Assembly (NCBI GenBank): GCA_947632515.1
Contig: CANRPO010000016.1
Span: 1 to 64,000, forward strand
Source: an uncultured Lachnospiraceae bacterium
Lineage (GTDB): Bacteria > Bacillota > Clostridia > Lachnospirales > Lachnospiraceae
Length of the DNA stretch: 64,000 bases
Direction of reading: 5' to 3'
Shown here: positions 1 through 8,626 of the stretch, piece after piece
Position numbering within the stretch: the first letter of the stretch is position 1
Layout of the letters: each line of letters begins with the position of its first letter
Made by a program: the position numbers and the translations under genes
Notes under the pieces: model-generated
What the model was told of the DNA's origin: nothing
Seen by the model: the letters and a program-made list of their open reading frames with translations, nothing else
The model's database searches: none

Positions 1-70
1 TATTGTAGCATCTACCGGTTATTTAGAAAAGTTTGTTACGCCCCAAGGGGCGGGGAATTTACCCACTCTC
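1..70. mobile_element. Possible end of an inserted element at the left edge
   Basis: The decarboxylase homology on the minus strand stops abruptly near position 70. The remaining sequence to the left edge has no link to that gene. It contains a perfect short hairpin (GCCCC-AA-GGGGC, 40-51) followed on the plus strand by GGGGAATTTACCC. A hairpin close to the boundary resembles the right ends of IS200/IS605-type elements, but this is only a resemblance. No transposase is visible because the window ends. A simple deletion junction is equally possible. Confidence 0.25.
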
Positions 71-142
71 ATTAAAGTGAGCGAAATCCGGCGCGAAATC
101 GCCAAGCTGATCTCTGCCTGCAGTCTGTGTGATTTTTTCCAT
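59..142 (-). pseudogene. Truncated carboxymuconolactone decarboxylase family gene (N-terminal 27 codons)
   Basis: An ATG at 142 with a good ribosome site (AGGAGG, 9 nt upstream) opens a short frame of 27 residues. Its sequence, including the stretch QTAGRDQLGDFAP, matches the N-terminus typical of carboxymuconolactone decarboxylase/AhpD-like proteins of Clostridia as I remember them. The homology ends after FAHFNE and a stop follows two codons later, so most of the roughly 110-250-residue family protein is missing. It lies 98 bp downstream of the aldo/keto reductase in the same orientation, a common pairing. It is most likely the stump of the last gene of the TetR-reductase operon. Confidence 0.6.
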
Positions 143-240
143 TTTGTTTGCCTCCTGTGATTGAATCTATTTCTGTTATCTATTTTCTGTCGAATGTTCC
201 GACAGCCTGTTCCTGTATGATTTCCCAAGCTAAAAACATC

Positions 241-1251
241 TTAAACTACATTTCCCGCCTTCTGCTTTCCGTTCTGCGCCATCACGCCTACCAGCGCATG
301 GGGCACATACAGCTCCTCCAGATAGTCGATCTCGTCCTGCGTCAACTCCAGATCGACCGCTTTCGCCGCGCCGTCCGCATGGGAGAACTTCGTCGCGCCC
401 ACCACGGGAGCGGTCACCTTCGTCAAAAGCCACGCGAGGGAGATCTCCGTCATGGACACACTGCGTTTGTCGGCCAGTTCTGCGACACGAGCAATCACCC
501 GGCCGTCCGCCTCCGCCGTGGCGTCGTATTTCCCTTTGGCATAGGTATCCTGCTCCAGACGCTTGGACGTCTCGCCGGGGCGCTTGGAGAGCCGCCCGCC
601 GGCCAAGGCGCTGTAGGGCGTCATGGCGATATTCTGGTCAGCGCAGAAGGGAGCCATCTCCCGTTCTTCCTCGCGGGCGATCAGGTTATAATGTCCCTGA
701 ATGGTCACAAACTCCGTCAGACCGTGCTCCCGCGCATAGAAATTCGCCTTGGCGAGCTGCCACGCATAGCAGTTGGAAATGCCGATGTAGCGGGCTTTTC
801 CCGCCTTAACCGCACTGTGCAGCCCTTCCATGATCTCTTCCATCGGCGTATGATAGTCCCACATGTGATAGATGTAGAGGTCTACATAGTCCATCCCGAG
901 ATTGGCAAGGCTCTGATCCAGATAAGTCTCGATGTGTTTCTGTCCGCTGACGCCCGCGTCGATCTCCTCCTGCGTCCGGGGCGTGAACTTGGTGGCTATA
1001 CAAAAATCGTCCCGTTTTGCAAAATCCCTGAGCGCACGCCCGACGTACTGCTCGCTGGTGCCGTTCTGATAGGCGATGGCGGTGTCGTAAAAATTGATGC
1101 CCAGGTCAAGACCGTGTTTGATGATCTCGCGGGTCTGCGCCTCGTCCAGCGTCCAGTTATGCTGCCCCGAAGACGCGCTGCCAAACCCCATGCACCCCAT
1201 GCAGATGCGGGAAACCTTCAGGTCAGATTTGCCAAGTTTTACATATTTCAT
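241..1251 (-). CDS. Aldo/keto reductase
   Basis: NAD(P)H-dependent aldo/keto reductase of 336 residues, a cytosolic TIM-barrel enzyme that reduces aldehydes or ketones; the substrate is unknown. The N-terminus (YVKLGKSDLKVSRICMG) and the catalytic tetrad context are typical: Asp and Tyr in FYDTAIAYQNG, Lys in ATKF, His in IYHMWDYH. The C-terminal cofactor loop region (VGATKFSHADG) is also present. I start at ATG 1251, because GGGAGGTG sits about 7 nt upstream; a GTG at 1260 lies inside that ribosome site. The start overlaps the end of the TetR gene, so the two are co-transcribed and translationally coupled. Expression is probably controlled by that TetR protein. Confidence 0.9.
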   Translation of the reverse strand: MKYVKLGKSDLKVSRICMGCMGFGSASSGQHNWTLDEAQTREIIKHGLDLGINFYDTAIAYQNGTSEQYVGRALRDFAKRDDFCIATKFTPRTQEEIDAGVSGQKHIETYLDQSLANLGMDYVDLYIYHMWDYHTPMEEIMEGLHSAVKAGKARYIGISNCYAWQLAKANFYAREHGLTEFVTIQGHYNLIAREEEREMAPFCADQNIAMTPYSALAGGRLSKRPGETSKRLEQDTYAKGKYDATAEADGRVIARVAELADKRSVSMTEISLAWLLTKVTAPVVGATKFSHADGAAKAVDLELTQDEIDYLEELYVPHALVGVMAQNGKQKAGNVV

Positions 1252-1252
1252 T

Positions 1253-1879
1253 TTATACACCTCCCAACAGTCTTTTCACACAGTTATAGGTGATCTCATA
1301 GATCGACATAAACACATAATTGACGCCCGCCTCCTCCATCGCCGTCCGCTGCTTATCGGTAACGTAGGTGTACGGATAGATCCCAAACATAAACGGGAAA
1401 AAGTTGTAGATAAAATCCTGTTTCTGTCCGACATCCATATCGGGAAAATATTGCCGGAGGCAGGCCATAACCGTCCGTATGGATTCGCCATAAGCGACCT
1501 TAAAATCTCTCAGGTGTTCCGGGCGGCTCCCGGTTTCCATGTCATAGTGGTTCATGGACATGATCTTCAAGAGCTGGGCGCGTTCCTCCAGAGAGTGCGC
1601 CAGCATGGAGGCAAATTCATCTTTGGTCATCGCATCGACCTGCTCCATCGTCCGTTTCAACGACGCGACCCACAACTCGTACTCGCGTTTCAAAAGAGCC
1701 AGAAAAATCTCCTCTTTTGTCCGAAAGTAGTTGTAAATGGAAGTGCGCGTAAAACTGGTCGCGTTCCCGATCTCCTTGATGGTGATCTCCTTGAAACTCA
1801 TCGTCTGATAGAGTTTTTCGCAGGCGTTGACGATCTCCTCCCTGCGCGCCTCCGTCAGCTCAGGCGATCCCTTTGGCAT
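1253..1879 (-). CDS. TetR/AcrR family transcriptional regulator
   Basis: TetR-type repressor of 208 residues. The N-terminal helix-turn-helix covers roughly residues 10-60, with the recognition part IKEIGNATSFTRTSIYNYFRTKEEIF typical of the family. The remainder is a helical ligand-binding domain of the variable TetR kind, so the inducer cannot be guessed. A ribosome site AAAGGAGG precedes the ATG. It is the first gene of an operon with an aldo/keto reductase and a broken decarboxylase gene. The promoter in front carries two palindromes of the right size for TetR binding, so autoregulation is likely. Confidence 0.9.
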   Translation of the reverse strand: MPKGSPELTEARREEIVNACEKLYQTMSFKEITIKEIGNATSFTRTSIYNYFRTKEEIFLALLKREYELWVASLKRTMEQVDAMTKDEFASMLAHSLEERAQLLKIMSMNHYDMETGSRPEHLRDFKVAYGESIRTVMACLRQYFPDMDVGQKQDFIYNFFPFMFGIYPYTYVTDKQRTAMEEAGVNYVFMSIYEITYNCVKRLLGGV

Positions 1880-1950
1880 GTTGTGCCCTCCTTTCCGGCG
1901 TCTTCCTTAAAAGCCATCGTGATTCCGTGATTCTTTGCCCTCAATATATT

Positions 1951-2001
1951 CTGACATCGTGTCAGCATAATCAGTATAGCGCTATTCTGACACTGTGTCA
2001 A
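1951..2001 (-). promoter_or_regulatory. Promoter with two palindromic operators for the TetR-reductase operon
   Basis: On the minus strand a -35 box TTGACA (2001-1996) and a -10 box TATACT (1978-1973) are separated by exactly 17 nt. One palindrome, TTGACACAGTGTCA, overlaps the -35 box (about 1988-2001). A second, CTGACACGATGTCAG (1951-1965), lies just past the -10 box at the expected transcription start. Both share the half site CTGACA/TGTCAG. Placement over the -35 box and start site fits repression by the TetR protein encoded next. The operator assignment is inference from position and symmetry. Confidence 0.8.
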
Positions 2002-2090
2002 TACCCGAGCGGAAATTTTTTGCCATGACAATATACACCGATGCCATTGCGTCGATTCAGAAAGCCTTCCCAAAAACATTACATAATATG

Positions 2091-2119
2091 CTGACAATTT
2101 TGATGCGATATAGTACAAT
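2091..2119 (+). promoter_or_regulatory. Promoter for the DUF6062 gene
   Basis: CTGACA (2091-2096) and TACAAT (2114-2119) are separated by 17 nt, a near-consensus sigma-A promoter pointing at the gene starting at 2204. The rest of the 1880-2203 gap holds the divergent TetR promoter and no other gene. Confidence 0.6.
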
Positions 2120-2203
2120 GATTTTGACCGCTGCGGAATTTAGGAAACCGCACGACCATTAAGATCATCCGAAACCGAGAGAAGAAAGCGAGGACTGCCG
2201 GAT

Positions 2204-2965
2204 ATGAAAGAACAACTGTACACGATCCCGTTAAATGACGCCATGAACGCCGACGACGAGTGCCCCTTCTGCTTTATTGAGCGAAACGTGGAGCAGGATC
2301 TTCTGGATTTCGTGCTGGGCTCCGGCTCCTCCTACATGGAGAGCGACGTCAGAGAGCAGACCGATCTGGCGGGTTTCTGCAGAAATCATTTCAAGAAGAT
2401 GTTCGACTACGGCAACACTCTCGGCAACGCCTGGATCCTGAAAACGCACTACATGCAGATCAACCGCGAGCTGCAGGAGCAGTTTAAAAACTTTAAGCCC
2501 GGCAAAACCTCCTTAAAGGACAAGTTCAGGAAACAGACCGAACGCCAGAATCCCATCGGGATCTGGGTGGAGAAGAAGGAGCAGTCCTGCTATATCTGCA
2601 AGCGTTACGCCGACACCTACGAGCGCTATCTGGACACCTTCTTCGTCATGTATAAGCGGGATCAGGAGTTCCGCGACAAAGTAAAAAACAGCAAGGGATT
2701 CTGCCTGCACCATTTCGGCGATCTGTGCGAGGCTGCCGACAGCCGCCTGAACGACAAAGAAAAGGCTGAGTTCTTCGACACCGTGTTCCCGCTGATGGAG
2801 CGCAACATGGCGCGTCTCTCCGAGGATGTGTCGTGGCTGGTGGAAAAATTCGACTACCGCAACAAGGACGCCGACTGGAAAAACTCCAAAGACGCGATCC
2901 AGCGCGGGATGCAGAAACTAAAAGGCGGCTATCCCGCAGACCCGCCCTACAAGATGAATAAATAG
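2204..2965 (+). CDS. DUF6062 family protein, cysteine-rich
   Basis: Soluble protein of 253 residues without signal peptide or membrane segment. The opening (KEQLYTIPLNDAMNADDECPFC) is what I recall of the DUF6062 family of Lachnospiraceae; its function is unknown. It contains two similar halves, each with a CxxC followed later by an F-C-x-x-H motif: C20/C23 with C59/H62, and C129/C132 with C167/H170. This suggests two tandem metal-binding units, probably zinc, arisen by internal duplication. It is a single-gene unit with its own promoter and a hairpin terminator directly downstream. Confidence 0.75.
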   Translation: MKEQLYTIPLNDAMNADDECPFCFIERNVEQDLLDFVLGSGSSYMESDVREQTDLAGFCRNHFKKMFDYGNTLGNAWILKTHYMQINRELQEQFKNFKPGKTSLKDKFRKQTERQNPIGIWVEKKEQSCYICKRYADTYERYLDTFFVMYKRDQEFRDKVKNSKGFCLHHFGDLCEAADSRLNDKEKAEFFDTVFPLMERNMARLSEDVSWLVEKFDYRNKDADWKNSKDAIQRGMQKLKGGYPADPPYKMNK

Positions 2966-2983
2966 GACAGCGGCAGCGATGCA

Positions 2984-3014
2984 AAAATGACACCGGCAAA
3001 ACCGATGTCATTTT
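2984..3014. terminator. Bidirectional terminator
   Basis: AAAATGACACCGG (2984-2996) pairs with CCGATGTCATTTT (3002-3014), with one mismatch. The A-rich and T-rich outer parts of the stem supply a U tract in both directions. It ends the DUF6062 gene and lies about 100 bp beyond the end of the convergent gene at 3111. Confidence 0.75.
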
Positions 3015-3110
3015 ACTTATATCTGTCATTCTGACGGGGCACTCCCGCACAGCCATATGTTCGCGCCGTCTGCGGCCCGTCACGGCCGCCGCGCTGCCGA
3101 TCTGCGGCGC

Positions 3111-3506
3111 TTACATGGCGTCCATAGAGCCGTCGCTGTCATCGTCGTCAAAGAATTCCTCCACTTTGACTTCCGCCTTGTCCGCCGCCTGTTTCACAGC
3201 GTCCGACGCCTGCTCTACAGTCTCCTTCACAGCGCCCACAACTTTGTCCGACGCCTCCGCTTTCGCCGCGTCTAAACCCTCTTTAAACTCCTCCGATTTG
3301 TCCAGATCCAGATCCACATAATTGCGGTCTGTTTCCTTCTCAGTCTCGTCATCCTCCAAATCGTCGTCGAAGTTATCAAAATCGTCATCGTCGTCGAAAT
3401 CATCGTCTACAGAGCGGTCCTTGCCCTGCAGATAATAGTACGCGCCCGCAGCTGCGGCGCCCAGCGCTGCCGTCACCAATAGAAATTTACCGAATTTTTT
3501 TGCCAT
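3111..3506 (-). CDS. Small membrane-anchored acidic protein
   Basis: A 131-residue protein. Residues 1-25 (MAKKFGKFLLVTAALGAAAAGAYYYLQ) form one hydrophobic anchor. A very acidic stretch rich in Asp follows (about residues 35-60), then an amphipathic Ala/Lys/Glu/Val helix region that resembles YtxH or LEA-like proteins, and an acidic tail. I start at ATG 3506, which has AAAGGAG at a good distance; an in-frame GTG upstream overlaps that site. Such proteins are common and uncharacterised in Lachnospiraceae. A role in envelope stress would be a guess. Confidence 0.7.
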   Translation of the reverse strand: MAKKFGKFLLVTAALGAAAAGAYYYLQGKDRSVDDDFDDDDDFDNFDDDLEDDETEKETDRNYVDLDLDKSEEFKEGLDAAKAEASDKVVGAVKETVEQASDAVKQAADKAEVKVEEFFDDDDSDGSMDAM

Positions 3507-3673
3507 GAGGGGGTCTCCTTTCACCGACTCTTGTCTCTAACAATATACTAATACTATTTTACCGGATTGAAAAGGGAATATGTACAAAAAAATATCTTTT
3601 TTTGCGCCCGCAGTCCATGGCATACAACATCTTGTGTCTCAGAATTTTTTTCAAACTAGTTTATTATCAGACA

Positions 3674-3702
3674 TTGAATCGCCTCTTTTTTTGTGCTATA
3701 TT
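3674..3702 (+). promoter_or_regulatory. Promoter for the second TetR gene
   Basis: TTGAAT (3674-3679) and TATATT (3697-3702) are 17 nt apart, about 95 nt before the TetR start codon at 3797. Confidence 0.55.
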
Positions 3703-3796
3703 AAAATTCGACTCGTAAAGTCAATCTATGCGCAAGGGTTCGCCTGACGGGGCATCCCGCGCACGTCATAACGGTAAGAGAATAACGGAATAAACT

Positions 3797-4405
3797 ATGA
3801 ACGAGAAATTTTTTGATCTGAAAAAAGAAAAGCAGGACCGCATGATCAACGCCGCGCTGAAGGTGTTCGCCGCAAACGGCTACAAGCATGCCAGCACCGA
3901 CGACATCGTGGCCGAGGCCGGCATCAGCAAGGGGCTTTTGTTCCACTATTTCGGGAATAAACTTGGTCTTTACACCTTTTTGCACGACTACAGCGTCCGT
4001 TTCATGAAACTGGAATTGACCACGGGAGTCTCCTCCGCTGCGACCGACTATTTTGAGATCCGCAGACAGATCGAGTTCGCCAAAATGCAGGTTTTAAAAA
4101 ACTATCCGCACATGCAGCAGTTCTTGGAGCGCTGCGCCACGGAGAATGTGAGCGAGGCGCTCATGGCAATCGAGAGACAGCGCGGCGTGATTCGGGAAGT
4201 GTATCACGGCCTGAAAGATCAGGCTGACCGCAGTCTGTTCCACGACAACGTATCCTTCGAGAAATTGGACGCCATGCTGGACTACACGATCAGCGGACTC
4301 ATGGCCGCGCGCTTTTGCGACGAATCCTTCCAGCCGGAAATGCTCTATGAGGAGACGCTCTCTTATCTGGACATGATGCGGCAGATCGCTTACAAGAAAG
4401 ACTGA
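3797..4405 (+). CDS. TetR/AcrR family transcriptional regulator
   Basis: A 202-residue TetR-type regulator. The helix-turn-helix lies in residues 10-55 (ALKVFAANGYKHASTDDIVAEAGISKGLLFHYFGNK), a close match to the family signature. The C-terminal ligand domain is not recognisable. It is a single gene on the plus strand facing the MocR-type gene, and the two reading frames overlap tail to tail by 16 bp. No target gene is obvious; the neighbouring acidic membrane protein (3111-3506) is divergently arranged and could be one. Confidence 0.88.
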   Translation: MNEKFFDLKKEKQDRMINAALKVFAANGYKHASTDDIVAEAGISKGLLFHYFGNKLGLYTFLHDYSVRFMKLELTTGVSSAATDYFEIRRQIEFAKMQVLKNYPHMQQFLERCATENVSEALMAIERQRGVIREVYHGLKDQADRSLFHDNVSFEKLDAMLDYTISGLMAARFCDESFQPEMLYEETLSYLDMMRQIAYKKD

Positions 4406-5847
4406 GGTTTCCACGCATCCTGCAGTCCGGCCACGCCTTCTCTGATCTCCTCCGTCGTCAGACCTCCATATCCCAAGATCAGCGTCGTTTTTTCCCGCGC
4501 CGTACCTTCCGGCGCGGTTTTCCTGTTCTCCGCACTCTCCTCCTGCATTCTGAAATCGCTCATCTTGTATACTTTCACATCCACATCCGCCGCCATGCGG
4601 GCCAGTTCATCCTCAGCGCGGCCTCGCCTGTCCGTCAGCAGCACATGCAGTCCGGCATCGCTGCCAGATATATGAAAATCCCGCTCAAAGGGTTTCAGCG
4701 CGCTTAAGAGCAGATCGTGTTTCTCCCGATAGCGCTTGCGCATCTTGTTCAGATAGCGCTCGAAATAGCCGCCCCGTATAAATTCATTCAAAATGGACTG
4801 ATCGATCCTGGACACCGTTGAGGAATAGAAACCGCACTCCTCCCGATAGCGCGCAAGGAGCGGATAAGGCAGCACCATGTAACTGACACGGATGGCGGGG
4901 GCAATCGCCTTGGAAAACGTGCCGATGTAGACCACTCTGCCGTCCGCGTCCGACGCCTGCAGGGAGGGCAGCGGTTTGCCCCTGTAGCGAAACTCGCTGT
5001 CGTAATCGTCTTCAATGAGGTATCGGTCCTCCGCCTCGGACGCCCATCTGAGCAGCTCCATCCGCCTGCCGATCGGCATGGAGACCCCCGTAGGGTACTG
5101 GTGGGACGGCATCACATAGGCCACCCGCGCATCCGTGCGGCGCAGACGATCCACGCGCATACCGCTCTCGTCCACCGGGATCAGGCGCACCGGGTAAGCG
5201 CAGGAACGAAAGATCCGATAGGCCCTGACATAAGTGGGATTCTCCATCGCCACGGGCACATGACGGCCCAGTATCTTTTCCAACAAAAGGAGCAGGTAAT
5301 CATTTCCTGCTCCGATAATGATCTGTTCCGGCTCGCAGTTCACGCCCCGCGACCCGTGCAGATAACGGCATATCGTCGTTCTGAGCTGTAAGTCGCCCTG
5401 CGGCTCCCCGAGAGAGAACAATTTACTATTGGCGTCCACGAGAATATTCTTGGTGATCTTCTTCCATGTGGCATAGGGGAAAAAACGCATGTCTATGGCA
5501 TTGGGTGAAAAGTCATAGCGCGTTTCCTGCCGGTCTGTCTGCCTATGGGGCTGCGCCGTCTCGCCCTTCGGTCCGTCGATGGCGTACAGTTCTTCATATG
5601 CGCTGACGAAATATCCCCTACGGGGTTTCGCCTCCACATAGCCCTCCAGAACAAGCTGGTCGTAGGCCATATCCACCGTCGTTCTCGACACCTGCAGATA
5701 CTCCGCCAGGAAACGCGCCGAGGGAAGCTTCTCATTCCGAAACAGCCTCCCCGCCCTGATCTCATCCCTGATATACTCGTAAATCTGTTCGTACAGCGTC
5801 TTGCCGCTCTCCGGCTGCAGCTGTATATGGATCGGTAATTCTTTCAT
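4390..5847 (-). CDS. MocR/PdxR-type regulator (GntR HTH fused to aminotransferase fold)
   Basis: A 485-residue protein with an N-terminal GntR winged helix (residues 15-80, with LPSARFLAEYLQVSRTTVDMAYDQL) and a C-terminal fold-type I aminotransferase-like domain. The PLP-binding lysine is visible as K323 in GTFSKAIAPAIR, and the cofactor-contacting Asp region as EDDYDSEFRY. Proteins of this family sense PLP or a PLP adduct and control genes such as pdxST or GABA use; the target here is unknown. It starts 18 bp after the DUF2225 gene ends, so it is probably in the same transcript. Its 3' end overlaps the convergent TetR gene by 16 bp. Confidence 0.88.
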   Translation of the reverse strand: MKELPIHIQLQPESGKTLYEQIYEYIRDEIRAGRLFRNEKLPSARFLAEYLQVSRTTVDMAYDQLVLEGYVEAKPRRGYFVSAYEELYAIDGPKGETAQPHRQTDRQETRYDFSPNAIDMRFFPYATWKKITKNILVDANSKLFSLGEPQGDLQLRTTICRYLHGSRGVNCEPEQIIIGAGNDYLLLLLEKILGRHVPVAMENPTYVRAYRIFRSCAYPVRLIPVDESGMRVDRLRRTDARVAYVMPSHQYPTGVSMPIGRRMELLRWASEAEDRYLIEDDYDSEFRYRGKPLPSLQASDADGRVVYIGTFSKAIAPAIRVSYMVLPYPLLARYREECGFYSSTVSRIDQSILNEFIRGGYFERYLNKMRKRYREKHDLLLSALKPFERDFHISGSDAGLHVLLTDRRGRAEDELARMAADVDVKVYKMSDFRMQEESAENRKTAPEGTAREKTTLILGYGGLTTEEIREGVAGLQDAWKPQSFL

Positions 5848-5865
5848 ACGATTTCCGGCTGCCGG

Positions 5866-6726
5866 CTATTTCTTGGCGGCGTTCTTTTCCTTGATCTTCT
5901 GCATCAGCATATCCTTGACGTCCCTCGCCTTATCCTTCATACGGGGATTCGCCGTGCTGGACTGCAGGATGCCCTGGATCAGACGGCTGGAGAGATCGTA
6001 CTGCTCAAACCGCATCGCCGTCACCGCGATCACATAGTCCACCGTCGGTTCGTCCATGCCGCACATCGGGAAGGCCTCGGTCTGTCTTGCGGCAAGAAAA
6101 CCTTCCAGAGCGTTTTTCAAAAATTCGTTCTCCTCGTCCGCGCACTGTTTCTTCTGCGCCTCGTAGTCCGGCAGATTCTTGTCGAGATGCTCCGCCTTGC
6201 CCCTGAGCAGCCATGCCGTTTTCAGACAGATATAAGCCTTCTCGCTGGCTCTGGTCTGCTTGACGATGGCGTTTACAAGGGTCAGCTTGTAGCGCTCCAG
6301 CGCCTCGTCATATGTATAGATCTCCCTGTCGTCCTTCTGGGGCTTGAAGGTCGCGGAGATTTTCTCTCTGATATTCTTCGCCTGCGGCGACGTCACATAC
6401 TTAAAGAATCTGCTCAGCGCCGCGTATCCGCAGTCCGGACACATGATAATATCATATTTTAACAGATCGATCTGCTCGTAGCGCGGTCTTAGATCGAGAT
6501 CGCTGCCGGCCAGTTTCGCCTTGCCGATCTTCACGGTCCTCGCCTTAAACTCCTTGTCGCAGATCGGACAGGTGAAAGACTTGTCAAACAGGAAATCCTG
6601 CTCCTGCACGACGGGCGCGGCCGCTTTGCCTTCCCCCTTCTCCTCTTTCTTCTGGTTCTCATACAGATCCATGTTCTCCAGATTACCTAAACCAAACTGC
6701 TCTAATCCCGACAATAATCCTGCCAT
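5866..6726 (-). CDS. DUF2225 family protein
   Basis: A 286-residue soluble protein. A zinc-ribbon-like pair is seen as CPICDKEFKAR and MCPDCGYAAL (about residues 55-110), the hallmark of DUF2225 proteins. It is followed by a long helical part that may be TPR-like. Function is unknown. The start ATG at 6726 is preceded by GGAGGAAACACA; an upstream in-frame ATG at 6744 would have no ribosome site. It lies between glnS and the MocR gene with short gaps, so it may be read from the glnS promoter. Confidence 0.8.
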   Translation of the reverse strand: MAGLLSGLEQFGLGNLENMDLYENQKKEEKGEGKAAAPVVQEQDFLFDKSFTCPICDKEFKARTVKIGKAKLAGSDLDLRPRYEQIDLLKYDIIMCPDCGYAALSRFFKYVTSPQAKNIREKISATFKPQKDDREIYTYDEALERYKLTLVNAIVKQTRASEKAYICLKTAWLLRGKAEHLDKNLPDYEAQKKQCADEENEFLKNALEGFLAARQTEAFPMCGMDEPTVDYVIAVTAMRFEQYDLSSRLIQGILQSSTANPRMKDKARDVKDMLMQKIKEKNAAKK

Positions 6727-6775
6727 TGTGTTTCCTCCAATCATACTTCCCGCTGTTTTTTATTCTCTCACAAAA

Positions 6776-8479
6776 TCACTTTTTCGGCAATACAAAAGAA
6801 CTCTTTAATGAGACAATTCTGTTGAATACGAGCGTTTCAGGTTTGGAATCCCTGCAGTCCACACAGAAGAATCCCTGTCTGACAAACTGAAAACGGTCGT
6901 AGGCCTTCGCCCCCTTTACGGAAGGTTCGATATAGCACTCCCCCATGACCGTCAGTGAGTTGGGATTCAGATTCAGGCTGCCGTCCTCATTGTACACGCC
7001 CTTCTCCTCGTCGATGATATTCTCATACAGACGGACTTCCGCCTTGACCGCATCCGCGGCTGACACCCAGTGGATAGTCCCCTTCACTTTGCGCCCGTCG
7101 GGGCTGTTGCCGCCCTTGGAGGCTGGATCATAGGTGCAGTGCACCGCCGTCACCCTGCCGTTTTCGTCCTTCTCGCAGCCCACGCACTTCACGAAATAAG
7201 CGCCCATCAGACGCACCTCGTTGCCCGGGAAAAGCCGGAAATATTTTTTCGGCGGCTCCTCCATAAAGTCCTCCCTGTCGATATATAACTCGCTGGAAAA
7301 AGGCACTTCGCGCTCGCCGAGCGCCTCATTCTCCGGGTTGTTTGCGATCTTCAGCATCTCCGTCTGCCCGGCGGGGTAGTTGTCGATCACCAGCCTGACC
7401 GGGTCGATGGCCGCCATGATGCGCGGACACTTCATCTTAAGATCTTCCCTGATACAGTACTCCAGCATGGAATACTCCGCCGAAGAGTTGGCCTTGGACA
7501 CGCCGCACAGCTCCACAAACATTCTGACGGACTCCGGCGTGAAACCGCGTCTTCTGAGCGCCGCGATGGACACCAGACGCGGATCGTCCCAGCCGTCCAC
7601 AATGCCGTCCTCCACCAGCTTTTTGATATAGCGCTTTCCGGTGACTACATTGGTCAAATACATCTTCGCAAACTCGATCTGTTTTGGGGGATGCGAGTAT
7701 TCCAGTTCTTCCACCACCCAGTTGTAGAGCGGTCTGTGATCCTCGAACTCCAGCGTACAGATGGAGTGGGTGATGCCCTCGATGGCGTCCTCGATGGGAT
7801 GCGCGTAGTCGTACATCGGGTAGATGCACCACTTGTCGCCCGTGTTCTGGTGGGAGAGGTGCGCCACACGGTACAGGATCGGATCGCGCATATTGATGTT
7901 GGGCGACGCCATATCGATCTTCGCGCGCAGCGTCTTCTCCCCGTCGGCGTATTTCCCCTCTTTCATCTCCTCAAATAGGCGCAGATTCTCCTCCACGCTC
8001 CTGTCCCGGTTGGGGTCGTCCCTGCCCGGCTCGGTCAGCGTGCCGCGGTACTCCCGCATCTGCTCCGCTGTCAGGTCAGACACATACGCCTTTCCCTTCC
8101 TGATCAGTTTCACAGCGCCCTCGTACATCTGATCGAAATAGTTCGACGCGAAGAAAAGCCTGTCCTCAAAATCCGCGCCGAGCCACTTCACGTCCTCCTC
8201 GATCGATTCCACAAATTCGTTCTTCTCCTTGGTCGGATTCGTGTCGTCAAAGCGCAGATTGAATTTGCCGCCGTACTGTTTCGCCAGTCCGTAATTCAGC
8301 AGAATGCTCTTGGCATGTCCGATATGCAGATAACCGTTGGGCTCGGGCGGAAATCTGGTGTTCACGGTATCGTACACGCCCTCCGCCAGATCCTTATCAA
8401 TGATCTGCTCGATAAAATTTCTGGAAACGACTTCCTTTTCTGCCGTTCCTTCCGTTGTGATCTTGTCGTTTTCACTCAT
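6776..8479 (-). CDS. glnS: Glutaminyl-tRNA synthetase
   Basis: Class I aminoacyl-tRNA synthetase of 567 residues that charges tRNA(Gln) with glutamine. The HIGH region reads [14 protein letters not shown] (about residues 45-58). The conserved GlnRS stretches [24 protein letters not shown] and VDGWDDPRL are present, followed by the C-terminal anticodon-binding beta-barrels. The second signature (KMSKS) is replaced by VVTGKR before YIKKLV, which I believe is usual in the Lachnospiraceae GlnRS clade. Having glnS suggests direct Gln-tRNA synthesis rather than sole reliance on GatCAB. Likely a housekeeping transcription unit with the genes downstream. Confidence 0.97.
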   Translation of the reverse strand: MSENDKITTEGTAEKEVVSRNFIEQIIDKDLAEGVYDTVNTRFPPEPNGYLHIGHAKSILLNYGLAKQYGGKFNLRFDDTNPTKEKNEFVESIEEDVKWLGADFEDRLFFASNYFDQMYEGAVKLIRKGKAYVSDLTAEQMREYRGTLTEPGRDDPNRDRSVEENLRLFEEMKEGKYADGEKTLRAKIDMASPNINMRDPILYRVAHLSHQNTGDKWCIYPMYDYAHPIEDAIEGITHSICTLEFEDHRPLYNWVVEELEYSHPPKQIEFAKMYLTNVVTGKRYIKKLVEDGIVDGWDDPRLVSIAALRRRGFTPESVRMFVELCGVSKANSSAEYSMLEYCIREDLKMKCPRIMAAIDPVRLVIDNYPAGQTEMLKIANNPENEALGEREVPFSSELYIDREDFMEEPPKKYFRLFPGNEVRLMGAYFVKCVGCEKDENGRVTAVHCTYDPASKGGNSPDGRKVKGTIHWVSAADAVKAEVRLYENIIDEEKGVYNEDGSLNLNPNSLTVMGECYIEPSVKGAKAYDRFQFVRQGFFCVDCRDSKPETLVFNRIVSLKSSFVLPKK

Positions 8480-8626
8480 GGCTACGCTCCCCCGGACAAT
8501 GCCCTATTCTTTTCCCGCGTCCGCCGCAGACTAACACATCGTCCGTTGTTGTCCTATTTTTTAAGACCAACTTATTGTATCATAGGCAAATCAAAATAGA
8601 AAGCCCCAAATGTGCGGTCGCCGCCG

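Noticed and set aside
148-1930. Long plus-strand frames opposite the aldo/keto reductase and TetR genes
   Set aside because: They are complementary shadows of GC-rich coding sequence and have no family resemblance or ribosome sites.
4390-4405. 16-bp tail-to-tail overlap of TetR and MocR genes as a regulatory feature
   Set aside because: Small convergent overlaps are common and nothing else points to antisense control.
6776-8479. Loss of the KMSKS motif in GlnRS (VVTGKR)
   Set aside because: As far as I recall this is the common form in Lachnospiraceae GlnRS, so it is not a defect.
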